Shown here one piece after another: positions 17,386 through 25,878 of a stretch of 28,185 bases of DNA. The notes under the pieces are model-generated. The model was given only the letters and a program-made list of their open reading frames with translations. It was not told the DNA's origin and ran no database searches. Every line of letters starts with the position of its first letter. Positions within the stretch are counted from its first letter, which is position 1. Origin of the DNA: JBGTKH01 sp041744735 (GTDB lineage: Bacteria > Planctomycetota > Planctomycetia > Pirellulales > Pirellulaceae); assembly GCA_041744735.1 (NCBI GenBank), contig JBGTKH010000248.1:1-28185 (forward strand), read 5' to 3'. Position numbers and translations under genes: made by a program.

Positions 17386-18243
17386 CTACGACCGCGTCAA
17401 CTCACGGAAGCGCTTGGTCAATTCGCGCGTGATCGGTCCCGGTTTGCCGTCGCCGATGGGGCGGCTGTCGACTTTTACGACGGGAATCACTTCGGCCGCG
17501 CTACCGGTCAGAAAGCACTCGTCGGCGATGTAAACGTCGTGTTTGGTGAGCGGAATCTCGCGCACGGGGATGTCGGCAGCTTTAGCCAGTTCGATCACCG
17601 CGTCGCGCGTGATGCCTTCCAGAATGCCGGCGTCGATGGGAGGTGTGAGCAGTTGGCCGCGCGACACCAGGAAGATGTTGTCCCCCGTGCACTCGGCCAC
17701 TTCCCCTTTGTGGTTCGTCATCAGCGCTTCGATGCAGCCGGCCTGCAGACCCTCGATCTTCGCCAGAATGTTATTCAGATAATTCAGCGACTTGATCCGC
17801 GGGCTGAGTGCCGCCGGATGATTGCGGATCGTGCTGACCGTGATGATCTCCAGACCGTTGTCGTAATACTCTTGCGGGTACAGCGAGATGTGGTCGGTGA
17901 TGATGATCACTTGCGGGTCGCTGCAACGGTTCGGGTCAAGCCCCAATGTCCCCGCGCCGCGCGTCACGACGAGCCGAATGTAACCGTCCTTGATGCCGTT
18001 GGTGGCGAGCGTGTCGTTAACCGCCTTCGCCATCTCTGCGCGCGAGATGGGAATTTTAAGCCAGATCGCCTTGGCCGAATTCCACAGACGCTGCAGGTGT
18101 TGCTCGAGACGAAACACTTTGCCGCCGTAGCTGCGCATGCCCTCGAACACACCATCGCCGTACAGCAACCCGTGGTCATAGACGCTGACCTTGGCGTCCT
18201 GCTTGTCGTACAGTTTTCCGCTGATGTAAATCTTGAAGGACAT
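17386..18243 (-). CDS. ilvE: Branched-chain amino acid aminotransferase (class IV, PLP)
   Basis: This 285-residue fold-type IV PLP enzyme would exchange amino groups between glutamate and the 2-oxo acids of leucine, isoleucine and valine in the cytoplasm. It begins with the family pattern YISGKLYDKQDAKVSVYDHGLLYGDGVFEGMR (key parts: YDHG, YGDGVFE). The PLP lysine is Lys151 in RIKSLNYLNN. GEVAECTGDNIFLV holds the cofactor-binding segment. The LTGSAAEVIPV motif binds the phosphate. The length is normal for the IlvE/DAAT group. The ATG lies 2 nt after the stop of the small secreted-protein gene and lacks a clear Shine-Dalgarno sequence, suggesting coupling by reinitiation. D-amino-acid or aminodeoxychorismate activities are less likely but share the fold. 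Confidence 0.88.
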   Translation of the reverse strand: MSFKIYISGKLYDKQDAKVSVYDHGLLYGDGVFEGMRSYGGKVFRLEQHLQRLWNSAKAIWLKIPISRAEMAKAVNDTLATNGIKDGYIRLVVTRGAGTLGLDPNRCSDPQVIIITDHISLYPQEYYDNGLEIITVSTIRNHPAALSPRIKSLNYLNNILAKIEGLQAGCIEALMTNHKGEVAECTGDNIFLVSRGQLLTPPIDAGILEGITRDAVIELAKAADIPVREIPLTKHDVYIADECFLTGSAAEVIPVVKVDSRPIGDGKPGPITRELTKRFRELTRS

Positions 18244-18245
18244 AG

Positions 18246-18527
18246 CTACGGGATCACGATCGTGAACGGTCGAACGATCACGGCGCGTGGGGCTGGAATG
18301 TAAATGGCAGGCGGCGGAGCGACATATATCGGTGCCGGCACAGCCAGCACTCGCGGGCCGCGGTAGACGGTCGTTTCGCGATAATAGTAGGTCGGCGAAC
18401 TGACGGTGTGGTAGCGCGTGACCACTCGCGGGCGAAACAGTCCGGCTGCGGCCTGCTGGGGCGCCGCGACGAACAGACCTGCCACGGCGATCAGGGCGAA
18501 CATTGTGATTTTCAATACAGCTTTCAT
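18246..18527 (-). CDS. Small secreted Pro/Tyr/Val-rich protein
   Basis: This 93-residue protein has a classical signal peptide (MKAVLKITMFALIAVAGLFVA, cleavage probably after AAA near residue 28). The mature part is rich in Pro, Tyr, Val and Arg (YYYRETTVYRGPRV, PAPIYVAPPPAIYIPAP) and may be disordered. AAAGGA precedes the ATG by about 8 nt; longer frames starting at 18587 look wrong. The gene ends 2 nt before ilvE, so both are probably cotranscribed although no functional link is evident. Similar short Pro/Tyr-rich exported proteins are common in planctomycetes, with unknown function. Confidence 0.7.
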   Translation of the reverse strand: MKAVLKITMFALIAVAGLFVAAPQQAAAGLFRPRVVTRYHTVSSPTYYYRETTVYRGPRVLAVPAPIYVAPPPAIYIPAPRAVIVRPFTIVIP

Positions 18528-18656
18528 CGTGCATCCTTTCGTAGACTTTTGAGACATCCTGTTTGCACTCCTTATCCGAGGTGGCATCGTACGCCAAGGT
18601 CACCGCGCATTCAAGGGGCTGGATAGTATCCCAACACCGTGCTGCCGATCAATTCC

Positions 18657-18747
18657 GGGTGGCTGAGACTGAGTCCGTGTCACGTGACATCCGCGAAGCC
18701 CCAGCTTGCGACGCGCTGGGGCTTCGCGGACTCAGCCCCAGCCACCC
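18657..18747. repeat. Palindromic dispersed repeat, copy 2 (complete)
   Basis: The outer arms 18657-18676 and 18728-18747 are inverted copies with 2 mismatches in 20. They enclose a perfect GTCACGTGAC palindrome (18679-18688) and a 16-bp hairpin, 18690-18705/18715-18730. The hairpin and right arm match positions 1-60 of the window, but the loop is in the opposite orientation. The element lies in the 226-nt spacer between the small secreted-protein gene start and the hybrid kinase gene end. Confidence 0.8.
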
Positions 18748-18753
18748 TCGGCA

Positions 18754-21700
18754 TTAGTCGTGGCTTTGGTGGGCGATGGCTTGCAGCGCCGTTTGCAAGC
18801 GGTCGAGTTCGCGCTTGAGCGTGGTGTAAGACTCGTCGACGGACGAGAGGTCATTATCCTGTCCCAGGTTTTCCAGATGCTGCAGGGCGTTGTGCGTGGC
18901 GTGGGCGAAAAAGTTGCCGGTGGCGCTCTTCAGTTTGTGAGCCGAATGTTGCAGAGCCTCGGCGTCGCGCCGCTCGACGGCATCGCGAAGCTGCGCGAGA
19001 ATCGCAGGGCAATGCGCCAGGAACAATTCGGCCAATTCGCGCAGCACGCTCTCGTCGCCGTCCAATCTCGCGAGTGACGCGGCGCGATCGAACACCGCCG
19101 CGTCCGAACTCGGGAATTGTGCGTCGTCGCGATGCCCTTTCACGGCGCGCACGGCATGATGGGTGACTTTCTCGATGGTGGCAAACAGCGCCGGCGGGTC
19201 GATGGGCTTGGAAATATACGCGTCCATGCCCGCTTCCAGACAGCGTTCCTGGTCGCCTTTCATAGCGTGTGCGGTCAGAGCCACGATCGGCAGATGCTCG
19301 CCGGTGGTGATTTCGCGGTGGCGAATCGCGCGCGTCGCCTGGAAGCCGTCCATGTGCGGCATCTGCACGTCCATCAGCACGAGGTCGAAGGGCTGCTGGT
19401 GAAGAGCTTCGATGGCATCGGCTCCGTTGTCGACGATGTGTACTTGGTGGCCGCGCCTTTCGAGCAGCCGCTGCATCAGCCGCTGGTTCACGGCGTGATC
19501 TTCGGCCACGAGAACGCGCAGGCCGTCTGCCGCCGGTGGTCTTTTCGGCTGCGGCTGCTTCACTCGCACCCGCGTCGGGCCATCGTCGGGCACGATCGCG
19601 TCGAGAATGGCATCCTGCAGCTCCGACGGTTTGAGCGGCTTGAGCAAATAGCTGGAAACGCCCAGCGCTTGACAGCGGCCGATGTCACCGCTGCGGCCGC
19701 CGGACGTGAGCATCATGATCACGGCGCCGTTGGGCTCGCGTTGCTGCCGAATCTTCTCGGCGAGCGTGAAGCCGTTCATGCCGGGCATGTGGCAATCCAA
19801 CAACACCAGCGGGAATGGCCGGCCGTTGCTCTGGGCCCGCTCGAGTAGTACCAACGCTTCGGGCGCGCTGGAGACCAACGTCGGCAGCATCTTCCAGCTT
19901 TGTAGCACTTCTTTCAGGATGCGTCGGTTCGTCGCGTTATCGTCCACCACCAGAACGGTCATTCCTTGCAATACGCTCGGCTCTTGCCGAGTTAGCCGCG
20001 CTGCGGGTTGCTGCGGCAAGCCGAGACGCGCGGTGAAGTGAAACGTACTGCCGCGGCCGACTTCGCTTTCGACCCACACGTGCCCGCTCATGATGTTCGC
20101 CAGCCGCGCGCAGATCGACAACCCCAAACCGGTGCCGCCGTGAGTGCGCGTGGTCGACGAGTCCGCCTGCGAAAACGGTTCGAAGATCAATTGTTGCTTG
20201 TCGGCAGGAATGCCGATGCCCGTGTCGCGCACCGAGAAGTGCAGCGTCACTTCTTCGTGATTGTGCGACTCCAGATCGACGTTGACGACGACCTCGCCTT
20301 GCTGCGTGAACTTGATCGCATTGCCCACGAGGTTCACCAGGATTTGTCGCAACCGCGGCGCGTCGCCGGCAAGCAGATCGGGCACCACCGGCGCGACTTG
20401 CCAAGCCAATTCCAAATCCTTTTCGTGAGCTCGCACGGCGAGCGCTTTCATGGTGTTGCCTAAGCTGTCGCGCAGGTGGAACGGCGCGGAGTCCAATTCC
20501 AACATGCCGGCTTCGATCTTCGAGAAATCCAGGATTTCGTCGATGATTGCCAGCAGCGAATCGGCGGACTGCTTAACCGTTTCCAGGTACTCGCGCTGTT
20601 CCGCGGTCAGTTCCGAATCGAGCGCCAAGCCAGTCATGCCGATGACTGCGTTCATGGGCGTGCGGATTTCGTGGCTCATGTTAGCCAGAAATTCACTCTT
20701 CGCCCGGTTGGCCTCCTCGGCGACAGCCTTCGCCCGCCGTAAATTAGCCTCGTCCCATTTCCGTTGAATGCCCAGTGCCAGCCCGTGGGCAATGGTGCCC
20801 ATCGACTTGAGCGTCGTTTCACCAAGCGGTTGCCGCGCGAAGATCGCCATCACGCCGACCACTTTGTCGTCGATGATCAGCGGGTAGCCGGCGAAGGCCA
20901 CCATCTTTTTTCGCTGGGCCCATTGCTGATCGTGTACGCGCGGGTCGCCGACAACGGAATTGGTCAGATGCGGCAGCCGCTCTTGCGCAATCAGGCCGAT
21001 CTTGTATTGGCCGACGGGAATCCGCGCATGCTCGCCGTCGATGTGCGTGTACATGCCGGCGCTGGCTTGTAGTTCGAGTATCTTGTCTTTCTCATTCAAC
21101 GTCCAGATCCGCGCGAACGCCGCGTCCAAATGTTTTACAAATGCCTCAACACAGCCTTGCAGGATTTCCTGCAGCGTGTTGCCCTGCGTTAGCACCGCGC
21201 CGACGTCGACTTGCAGTGCCATCAGCCGCACTTGTTCGCGCTGCGACTCCTCGGTCTGTTTTCGCCGCGTGATGTCGCGGGCGATGATCGACGCTCCGTC
21301 GACAATGCCGGCAGCGTTGCGAATCGGCGAGATCGTGAGCGACACGTGAATCCGCGAACCGTCCTTCCGCTTGCGCACCGTTTCGCGATTCACAATCCGT
21401 TCGCCGCCGCGGAACTGCTGCAGAATCTCCGTGAATTCGTGTTCACGGCCGGCAGGAATGAGTGTCGACGCCGACTTGCCGATGATTTCCTGAGCCGCAT
21501 ACCCATAAATTCTCTCGGCTCCCTCATTCCAACTCTGGATGGTGCCGTCCAGTGACTTGCTGAAGATGGCGTCGCTGGTTGATTCCACGATGGCCGCCAC
21601 GTGTTGTGTTGCTTGCTCGGCCTGCTTGCGCTCTGTGACGTCGTGCAAGATGCCCACGTGATGTGTGACCACGCCGGCGTCGTCGCGAACCGGGGCGATG

Positions 21701-22695
21701 TGCAACTCGTTGTAAAAGAGAGTGCCGTCTTTGCGGTAATTCCGCAACACCGTTTGCACGGGGCGCTGCTGGAGCAGTGCGGCGCGAATCTGATCCAGCT
21801 CCGGCTGGTCGCGGTCCGTGCCTTGCAAGAACCGGCAGTTGCGGCCAATCACTTCGTCGCGCGAAAAGCCGCTGATGCGCTGAAACGCTTGGTTGCAGAA
21901 GATGATTGGATTATCCGGCTGCTGGGGATCGGTGATCAGCACGCCGTTGCTGGCGGCCTCGATGGCCCGTTCACGCAACCGCAGTTGCTGTTCGATCGAC
22001 CGGCTTTCGGTGACGTCGTGTCCGACGGCGTAAAGCAGATTCTCGCCGGGACGTGTGGCGGGGCAGGTCCAAGAAATCCAGCGGTAGGAGCCGTCTTTGC
22101 ATAGGCAGCGAATCTCGAAATTCGACGTTTCGCCCCCGCCGGCGATCCTCTGCATCTCCTGCTGCAGGCGCGAGCGATCGTCGGGATGCACAAACTCCGC
22201 AAACGGTTTCGCCTGATGCTCCTGGAGCGTGAATCCAAAGATGCGCTCGAAGGCCGGATTGATGCGTTTAAAGCAGCCGTCCAAACCGGCAATGCACATC
22301 AGATCCAACGAGAGAGCGAATAACTGGTCGCGCTCTTCTTCAGCCTGGCGGCGATCGCTAACGTCGCGAAACACGGCGCGCGTCGTGACCGGTTTGCCGT
22401 CCGCAAACCTCGCATTGACGCTGCCTTCCACAGTGACTTTGCGGCCATCCTTCGTCACGAATAATGTTTCAACGCGCGTCAGCGTCTCGCCCTGCATGAC
22501 GCGCTGAAACAATTCTTGGCAGTCAGCGCGGCAATCCGGATGAATGACGTCGAAGACCTTGAGGCTCGGGATCTCCCGCTCGTGATATCCGAGTGTTTCC
22601 CGCCAGGCACGATTGACGTACACGAACGATCCGTCCGGCGCGACGCTCTGCACTAAATCGTTGACGTTTTCAATCAAGTCCTCAAGATCGATCAT
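18754..22695 (-). CDS. Hybrid histidine kinase: PAS x4 (one LOV-type), GAF, HisKA, HATPase, REC x2, HPt
   Basis: This 1313-residue sensor has no membrane segment and is probably cytoplasmic. PAS domains cover about 1-115, 120-230, 240-358 and 362-478. The third is LOV-type with GRNCRFLQG (Cys287), Asn319 in RNYRKDG and Asn329, but Leu350 where LOV proteins have the flavin-binding Gln. A GAF-like domain follows (about 490-645). The HisKA H-box is SHEIRTP (His675). The ATPase has N-box NLVGNAIKF, DTGIGI and GTGLGL. REC1 has Asp967, REC2 has Asp1109 and the HPt has His1253 in SAHKLKSATG. It could therefore run a full internal phosphorelay. I chose the ATG at 22693-22695 behind GAGG. It is divergent from a sigma-54-type response regulator, a likely output. 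The ligand or light response is unproven. Confidence 0.92.
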   Translation of the reverse strand: MIDLEDLIENVNDLVQSVAPDGSFVYVNRAWRETLGYHEREIPSLKVFDVIHPDCRADCQELFQRVMQGETLTRVETLFVTKDGRKVTVEGSVNARFADGKPVTTRAVFRDVSDRRQAEEERDQLFALSLDLMCIAGLDGCFKRINPAFERIFGFTLQEHQAKPFAEFVHPDDRSRLQQEMQRIAGGGETSNFEIRCLCKDGSYRWISWTCPATRPGENLLYAVGHDVTESRSIEQQLRLRERAIEAASNGVLITDPQQPDNPIIFCNQAFQRISGFSRDEVIGRNCRFLQGTDRDQPELDQIRAALLQQRPVQTVLRNYRKDGTLFYNELHIAPVRDDAGVVTHHVGILHDVTERKQAEQATQHVAAIVESTSDAIFSKSLDGTIQSWNEGAERIYGYAAQEIIGKSASTLIPAGREHEFTEILQQFRGGERIVNRETVRKRKDGSRIHVSLTISPIRNAAGIVDGASIIARDITRRKQTEESQREQVRLMALQVDVGAVLTQGNTLQEILQGCVEAFVKHLDAAFARIWTLNEKDKILELQASAGMYTHIDGEHARIPVGQYKIGLIAQERLPHLTNSVVGDPRVHDQQWAQRKKMVAFAGYPLIIDDKVVGVMAIFARQPLGETTLKSMGTIAHGLALGIQRKWDEANLRRAKAVAEEANRAKSEFLANMSHEIRTPMNAVIGMTGLALDSELTAEQREYLETVKQSADSLLAIIDEILDFSKIEAGMLELDSAPFHLRDSLGNTMKALAVRAHEKDLELAWQVAPVVPDLLAGDAPRLRQILVNLVGNAIKFTQQGEVVVNVDLESHNHEEVTLHFSVRDTGIGIPADKQQLIFEPFSQADSSTTRTHGGTGLGLSICARLANIMSGHVWVESEVGRGSTFHFTARLGLPQQPAARLTRQEPSVLQGMTVLVVDDNATNRRILKEVLQSWKMLPTLVSSAPEALVLLERAQSNGRPFPLVLLDCHMPGMNGFTLAEKIRQQREPNGAVIMMLTSGGRSGDIGRCQALGVSSYLLKPLKPSELQDAILDAIVPDDGPTRVRVKQPQPKRPPAADGLRVLVAEDHAVNQRLMQRLLERRGHQVHIVDNGADAIEALHQQPFDLVLMDVQMPHMDGFQATRAIRHREITTGEHLPIVALTAHAMKGDQERCLEAGMDAYISKPIDPPALFATIEKVTHHAVRAVKGHRDDAQFPSSDAAVFDRAASLARLDGDESVLRELAELFLAHCPAILAQLRDAVERRDAEALQHSAHKLKSATGNFFAHATHNALQHLENLGQDNDLSSVDESYTTLKRELDRLQTALQAIAHQSHD

Positions 22696-22787
22696 GACCA
22701 GCCTCAGCACGCAATATACAACTTTTCTGGACGAGCGTTGGCGGAACTTCGCGCAGCAGCTTCCGTCGCGCACTCGGCCATGCGGCA

Positions 22788-22803
22788 TGCCACGACGATT
22801 GCA
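22788..22803 (+). promoter_or_regulatory. Weak sigma-54 promoter-like sequence
   Basis: TGCCACG, 4 nt, then TTGCA matches the sigma-54 consensus TGGCACG-N4-TTGCA except that the conserved GG at -24 reads GC. It faces the sigma-54-type regulator gene from the 325-nt divergent spacer 22696-23020. The GG is the most constrained part of the consensus, so this is a weak candidate or a decayed site. No other regulatory site was found in that spacer. Confidence 0.25.
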
Positions 22804-23020
22804 CAACTGGTGCCGGACATGGAATCCTGTGCTCAGACGCGATTGAGCGTGCCACGATTTGCGTTCGCCGCGAGCAGTGGGTTAGAATGCAGTTCCTATT
22901 TTGTGGGTCCACGTGTCGCCTTGGCAATCACCGCCGTGTCTCATTCCCGTTCATGCTGGCTGGTTTTCGATCAGGGTGGTTGATCGGCAGGTGAAGCAAG
23001 AAATTAAAGCTGCGAACCCT

Positions 23021-24505
23021 ATGCCCGTCCTATTGGTCATCGACGACGATCTGCTGGTGCATCACCGCTTCCGGCGTGATTTCGAGAACTCGGAGCTCAC
23101 GCTGCTGATGGCCAGTTCCGCGCTGGAAGGTCTGGACATGCTGTCGCGCGAGCCGGTGGACGTGGTGATGTTGGACGTGATGCTGCCGGACCTGCCGGGC
23201 CTGGAAACTTTCCGGCGGATTCGCCAGCTCGATTCGAAACTCCCGGTGGTTTTCATCACGGCCGGAGCCGAAAGCGATACGGCGATCGACGCCATGAAGC
23301 TGGGGGCCTACGACTATCTGCTCAAGCCGCTGGATCGTACCGCATTGCGCGAGCTTGTCGGCCGCGCGTTGGAAATTCGCCGGCTCATGCAGACGCCGGT
23401 CGAACTGTCGCAAACCAACGAGGTCGATCACGGCTCGCGCGACGTGCTGATCGGGCGCTGCGGGCCGATGCAGGAGGTGTACAAAGCGATCGGCCGCGTG
23501 GCGTCGCAAGATGTCACCGTGTTGATTTTGGGCGAGAGCGGCACGGGCAAGGAATTGGTGGCTCGGGCGATCTACCAACACAGCCTTCGCGCCGAGGGGC
23601 CGTTTCTGGCCATCAACTGTGCCGCCATTCCCGAATCGCTGTTGGAAAGTGAATTGTTCGGCCACGAGAAGGGCGCGTTTACCGGTGCCGATCGGCGGCG
23701 GATCGGAAAGTTTGAACAATGCTCCGGCGGCACGCTGTTCCTGGACGAGATCGGTGACATGGCGGCGGCGACGCAAAGCAAGATTCTGCGCCTGTTACAG
23801 GAACAGCGCTTCGAGCGCGTGGGCGGGACCGAAACGATCCATACCGACGTGCGCATTATCGCGGCCACGAATCGCGACCTGCAACGCGCCGTCGAGACGG
23901 AACAGTTTCGCACAGATTTGTACTATCGGTTGAACGTCTTCAGTATCGCGCTGCCGCCGCTGCGTGAACGGCGTGATGATCTGCCGTTGCTGCTGGAGCA
24001 TTTCTTAGCGCGATTCCGTCGTGAACTTGGCAAAGACGTGCGCGGGTTTTCGCCGGCAGCGACCGAGTTGTTGCTGGGCTACCACTGGCCCGGAAACATT
24101 CGCGAGCTGCAAAGCGTTCTGAAGCAAGCGATCCTGCGCGCAACGGGTCCACTGTTACTGCCCGACTTTCTGCCCGAGAGCATCACGGGGCCGGTGCGCG
24201 ACGACAACTTGCGGCAAGTGCCGTCCAACGGCGCTGCGGCCGCCAGCGACTTGCAGCAATTCATCCGCCGCCGCCTCGAAGAAGGCTCGGATAATCTCTA
24301 CGCCGAGTCAGTCGAGCGACTCGAAACGGAGCTCTTGACTGCCGTTCTGCAACACACCGACGGTAATCAATTGCAAGCGGCGAAGATCCTTGGAGTCACC
24401 CGCGGGACCTTACGCAACAAGATTCGCGCGTTGGGGATTTCCATCGATCGCGTGATTCACGCGGAGAATGATTACCACAACCTCAACACCAGCCCACCAT
24501 CGTGA
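23021..24505 (+). CDS. NtrC-family sigma-54-dependent response regulator
   Basis: This 494-residue cytoplasmic protein is a transcription activator. The REC domain (1-120) has the acidic cluster IDDD, phospho-acceptor Asp52, Thr80 and Lys102. The AAA+ domain (about 143-375) has Walker A GESGTGKE (171-178), an intact GAFTGA loop (218-223) for contact with sigma-54, Walker B GGTLFLDEIGD (237 onward), and the downstream blocks RIIAATNRDL, FRTDLYYRLNV, PPLRER and WPGNIREL. A Fis-type helix-turn-helix ends it (NQLQAAKILGVTRGTLRNKI). The ATG at 23021 lacks a clear Shine-Dalgarno sequence; a GTG at 22991 is an alternative. Its position opposite the hybrid kinase suggests they form a cognate pair. 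Confidence 0.92.
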   Translation: MPVLLVIDDDLLVHHRFRRDFENSELTLLMASSALEGLDMLSREPVDVVMLDVMLPDLPGLETFRRIRQLDSKLPVVFITAGAESDTAIDAMKLGAYDYLLKPLDRTALRELVGRALEIRRLMQTPVELSQTNEVDHGSRDVLIGRCGPMQEVYKAIGRVASQDVTVLILGESGTGKELVARAIYQHSLRAEGPFLAINCAAIPESLLESELFGHEKGAFTGADRRRIGKFEQCSGGTLFLDEIGDMAAATQSKILRLLQEQRFERVGGTETIHTDVRIIAATNRDLQRAVETEQFRTDLYYRLNVFSIALPPLRERRDDLPLLLEHFLARFRRELGKDVRGFSPAATELLLGYHWPGNIRELQSVLKQAILRATGPLLLPDFLPESITGPVRDDNLRQVPSNGAAAASDLQQFIRRRLEEGSDNLYAESVERLETELLTAVLQHTDGNQLQAAKILGVTRGTLRNKIRALGISIDRVIHAENDYHNLNTSPPS

Positions 24506-24773
24506 ACAACCAACCCAAACGCGGATTACGCTAACAACCAGCACGACTTCCCCATGACGGTAAGTGCCATCGCAAACGATATGGGCAGTCGTCGTTCACC
24601 CTGCGCGTTGGCCCGCCACGTTCACGTCGTCATATCCCATTTCGATCACGGAACAGAACATCGCACCACTTGACGGAAGCCTCTTGCCAGTGGTGACTTA
24701 GACTTGCCATTCTGCACACCGGTCCGATTGACCCGGCACGGTTGGCACTCCACTTGCAACCGGGAAGTGTTAG

Positions 24774-24802
24774 TTGACATCGAGACAGCGGGGTCGGAGA
24801 AT
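24774..24802 (+). promoter_or_regulatory. Sigma-70-type promoter candidate
   Basis: TTGACA (24774-24779), a 17-nt spacer and GAGAAT (24797-24802) give a perfect -35 with 4 of 6 matches at -10. It points at the hairpin and T-run ending at 24910. The expected start is about 24809-24811. Confidence 0.45.
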
Positions 24803-24809
24803 ATGGCGC

Positions 24810-24910
24810 GTCGTAACCGAACGAAGCATCGATACAGCGGCTGACCGGTGACTGTGCGGCGGCGAGTACCTGCCCCATCTTGTCACCGCAACCGGTCGGC
24901 CGTTTTTTTT
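24810..24910 (+). ncRNA. Candidate small RNA of about 100 nt
   Basis: The candidate is bounded by a TTGACA-N17-GAGAAT promoter and an intrinsic terminator, and lies in a 703-nt gap between two response regulator genes. No open frame with a ribosome binding site fits it. The 5' part (about 24810-24837) is single-stranded and A-rich in places, which could be a target-pairing region. The 3' part folds into the terminator hairpin. It does not show the conserved SRP RNA tetraloop region and is short for 6S RNA. The family is unknown, and the 5' end is inferred from the promoter only. Confidence 0.4.
24838..24910 (+). terminator. Intrinsic terminator with eight T residues
   Basis: CGGCTGACCGG (24838-24848) pairs with CCGGTCGGCCG (24892-24902) over 11 bp with one G-U pair. 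A 4-bp inner stem (24849-24852/24882-24885) lies inside. TTTTTTTT follows at 24903-24910. It could end the sRNA candidate, or a long 3' leader from the sigma-54-type regulator gene 330 nt upstream. Confidence 0.7.
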
Positions 24911-25208
24911 GACTTTTAATCGCTTTCCCCTTGAAAACATACAAAGACTACGCCAAAACTAGGCTTTTGCCATTTTCACGCTCACAGCAAACGTTGCCTA
25001 CCGAAGTTATTTCCACCTTGAAGTTAACAATACTGATTTCACGGCGCAAACGAAGCGGCGGCTGTACTGGTCGGTCGAGCGGTTCGAGTTTCTGGCACTG
25101 CTTGATCCTCGGCCACCCGCAGCCGTTCGCTTTTAGTTTCGCACGTGTCGCTAACAGGCAGCGGGATTTGCGTGAGACAACACACGCCTGACGAAGGGAG
25201 ACGATGGG
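24911..25208. other. Upstream region of the NarL-type regulator gene
   Basis: These 298 nt are AT-richer than their surroundings up to about 25040 and should hold the promoter of the following gene, but no clear pair was picked. The stretch 24506-24773 before the sRNA promoter also shows no gene. The GAAGGGAG ribosome binding site at 25193-25200 belongs to the next gene. Confidence 0.4.
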
Positions 25209-25841
25209 ATGCCGATTACACTCTTAGTCGCCGACGACCACGAAGTCGTGCGCAGCGGCTTGGCCAGCATGCTCAATGGTTCCGACATCAAGATTATCGC
25301 CGAAGCCACCACCAGCAAACAAGCGGTTGATCAAACCGTCAAGCACAAGCCGGACGTGGTGTTGCTGGATATTCGACTGAGCGATGACGATGGTTTGGAG
25401 GCGTTGGAGAAGATTCAAAAGCGTTCGCCCGACACGCCCGTGATTATGATCTCGGCGTACGACAACCCGACTTATGTGGCGCGGGCCTCGGTGCTGGGCG
25501 CACGCGATTACGTCGTAAAAGGCTGCACGCGGCAGGAGCTAATTTCGGCGATCCAGCGCGCCGCTAAAGGCCAGGAGCTCGATGACAGCAGCTTGTTGAA
25601 GCGCGTCTCACTGGCCATGGGCCGCGAGCGGCCCAAGGGCGAGGAAAACAGCCCGCTCACAAATCGCGAGCATCAAGTGCTGCGTCACATCGCGCTGGGG
25701 CTGAGCAACAAGGAAATCGCCCGTTCCCTGGGCATCAGCGTCGAGACGGTCAAGGAACACGTGCAGAATCTGATGCGGAAACTGGACGTTAGCGACCGTA
25801 CGGAAGCCGCCGTCTGGGCCGTCCGCCGCGGATTGGTGTAA
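25209..25841 (+). CDS. NarL/FixJ-family response regulator (REC-LuxR HTH)
   Basis: This 210-residue cytoplasmic regulator has a REC domain (1-120: VADDHEVVR, phospho-acceptor Asp54 in VVLLDIRLSDDDG, the switch segment MISAYD, Lys in YVVKG). A short linker leads to a LuxR-type helix-turn-helix (about 147-205: LTNREHQVLRHIALGLSNKEIA and SVETVKEHVQNLMRKL). AAGGGAG ends about 8 nt before the ATG at 25209; an ATG at 25204 is out of frame. There is no adjacent NarX-type kinase. The hybrid kinase 2.5 kb upstream, through its HPt, is a possible donor. A palindromic repeat follows the gene. Confidence 0.92.
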   Translation: MPITLLVADDHEVVRSGLASMLNGSDIKIIAEATTSKQAVDQTVKHKPDVVLLDIRLSDDDGLEALEKIQKRSPDTPVIMISAYDNPTYVARASVLGARDYVVKGCTRQELISAIQRAAKGQELDDSSLLKRVSLAMGRERPKGEENSPLTNREHQVLRHIALGLSNKEIARSLGISVETVKEHVQNLMRKLDVSDRTEAAVWAVRRGLV

Positions 25842-25878
25842 TCTTCGGGTTGGGAATGTAACACTGGCAGCAGCGACC

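Noticed and set aside
24506..25208. Known structured RNA (6S, SRP RNA or riboswitch) in the large gap
   Set aside because: I could not find the conserved cores of these RNAs. The terminator lies about 300 nt before the next gene, which is far for a riboswitch.
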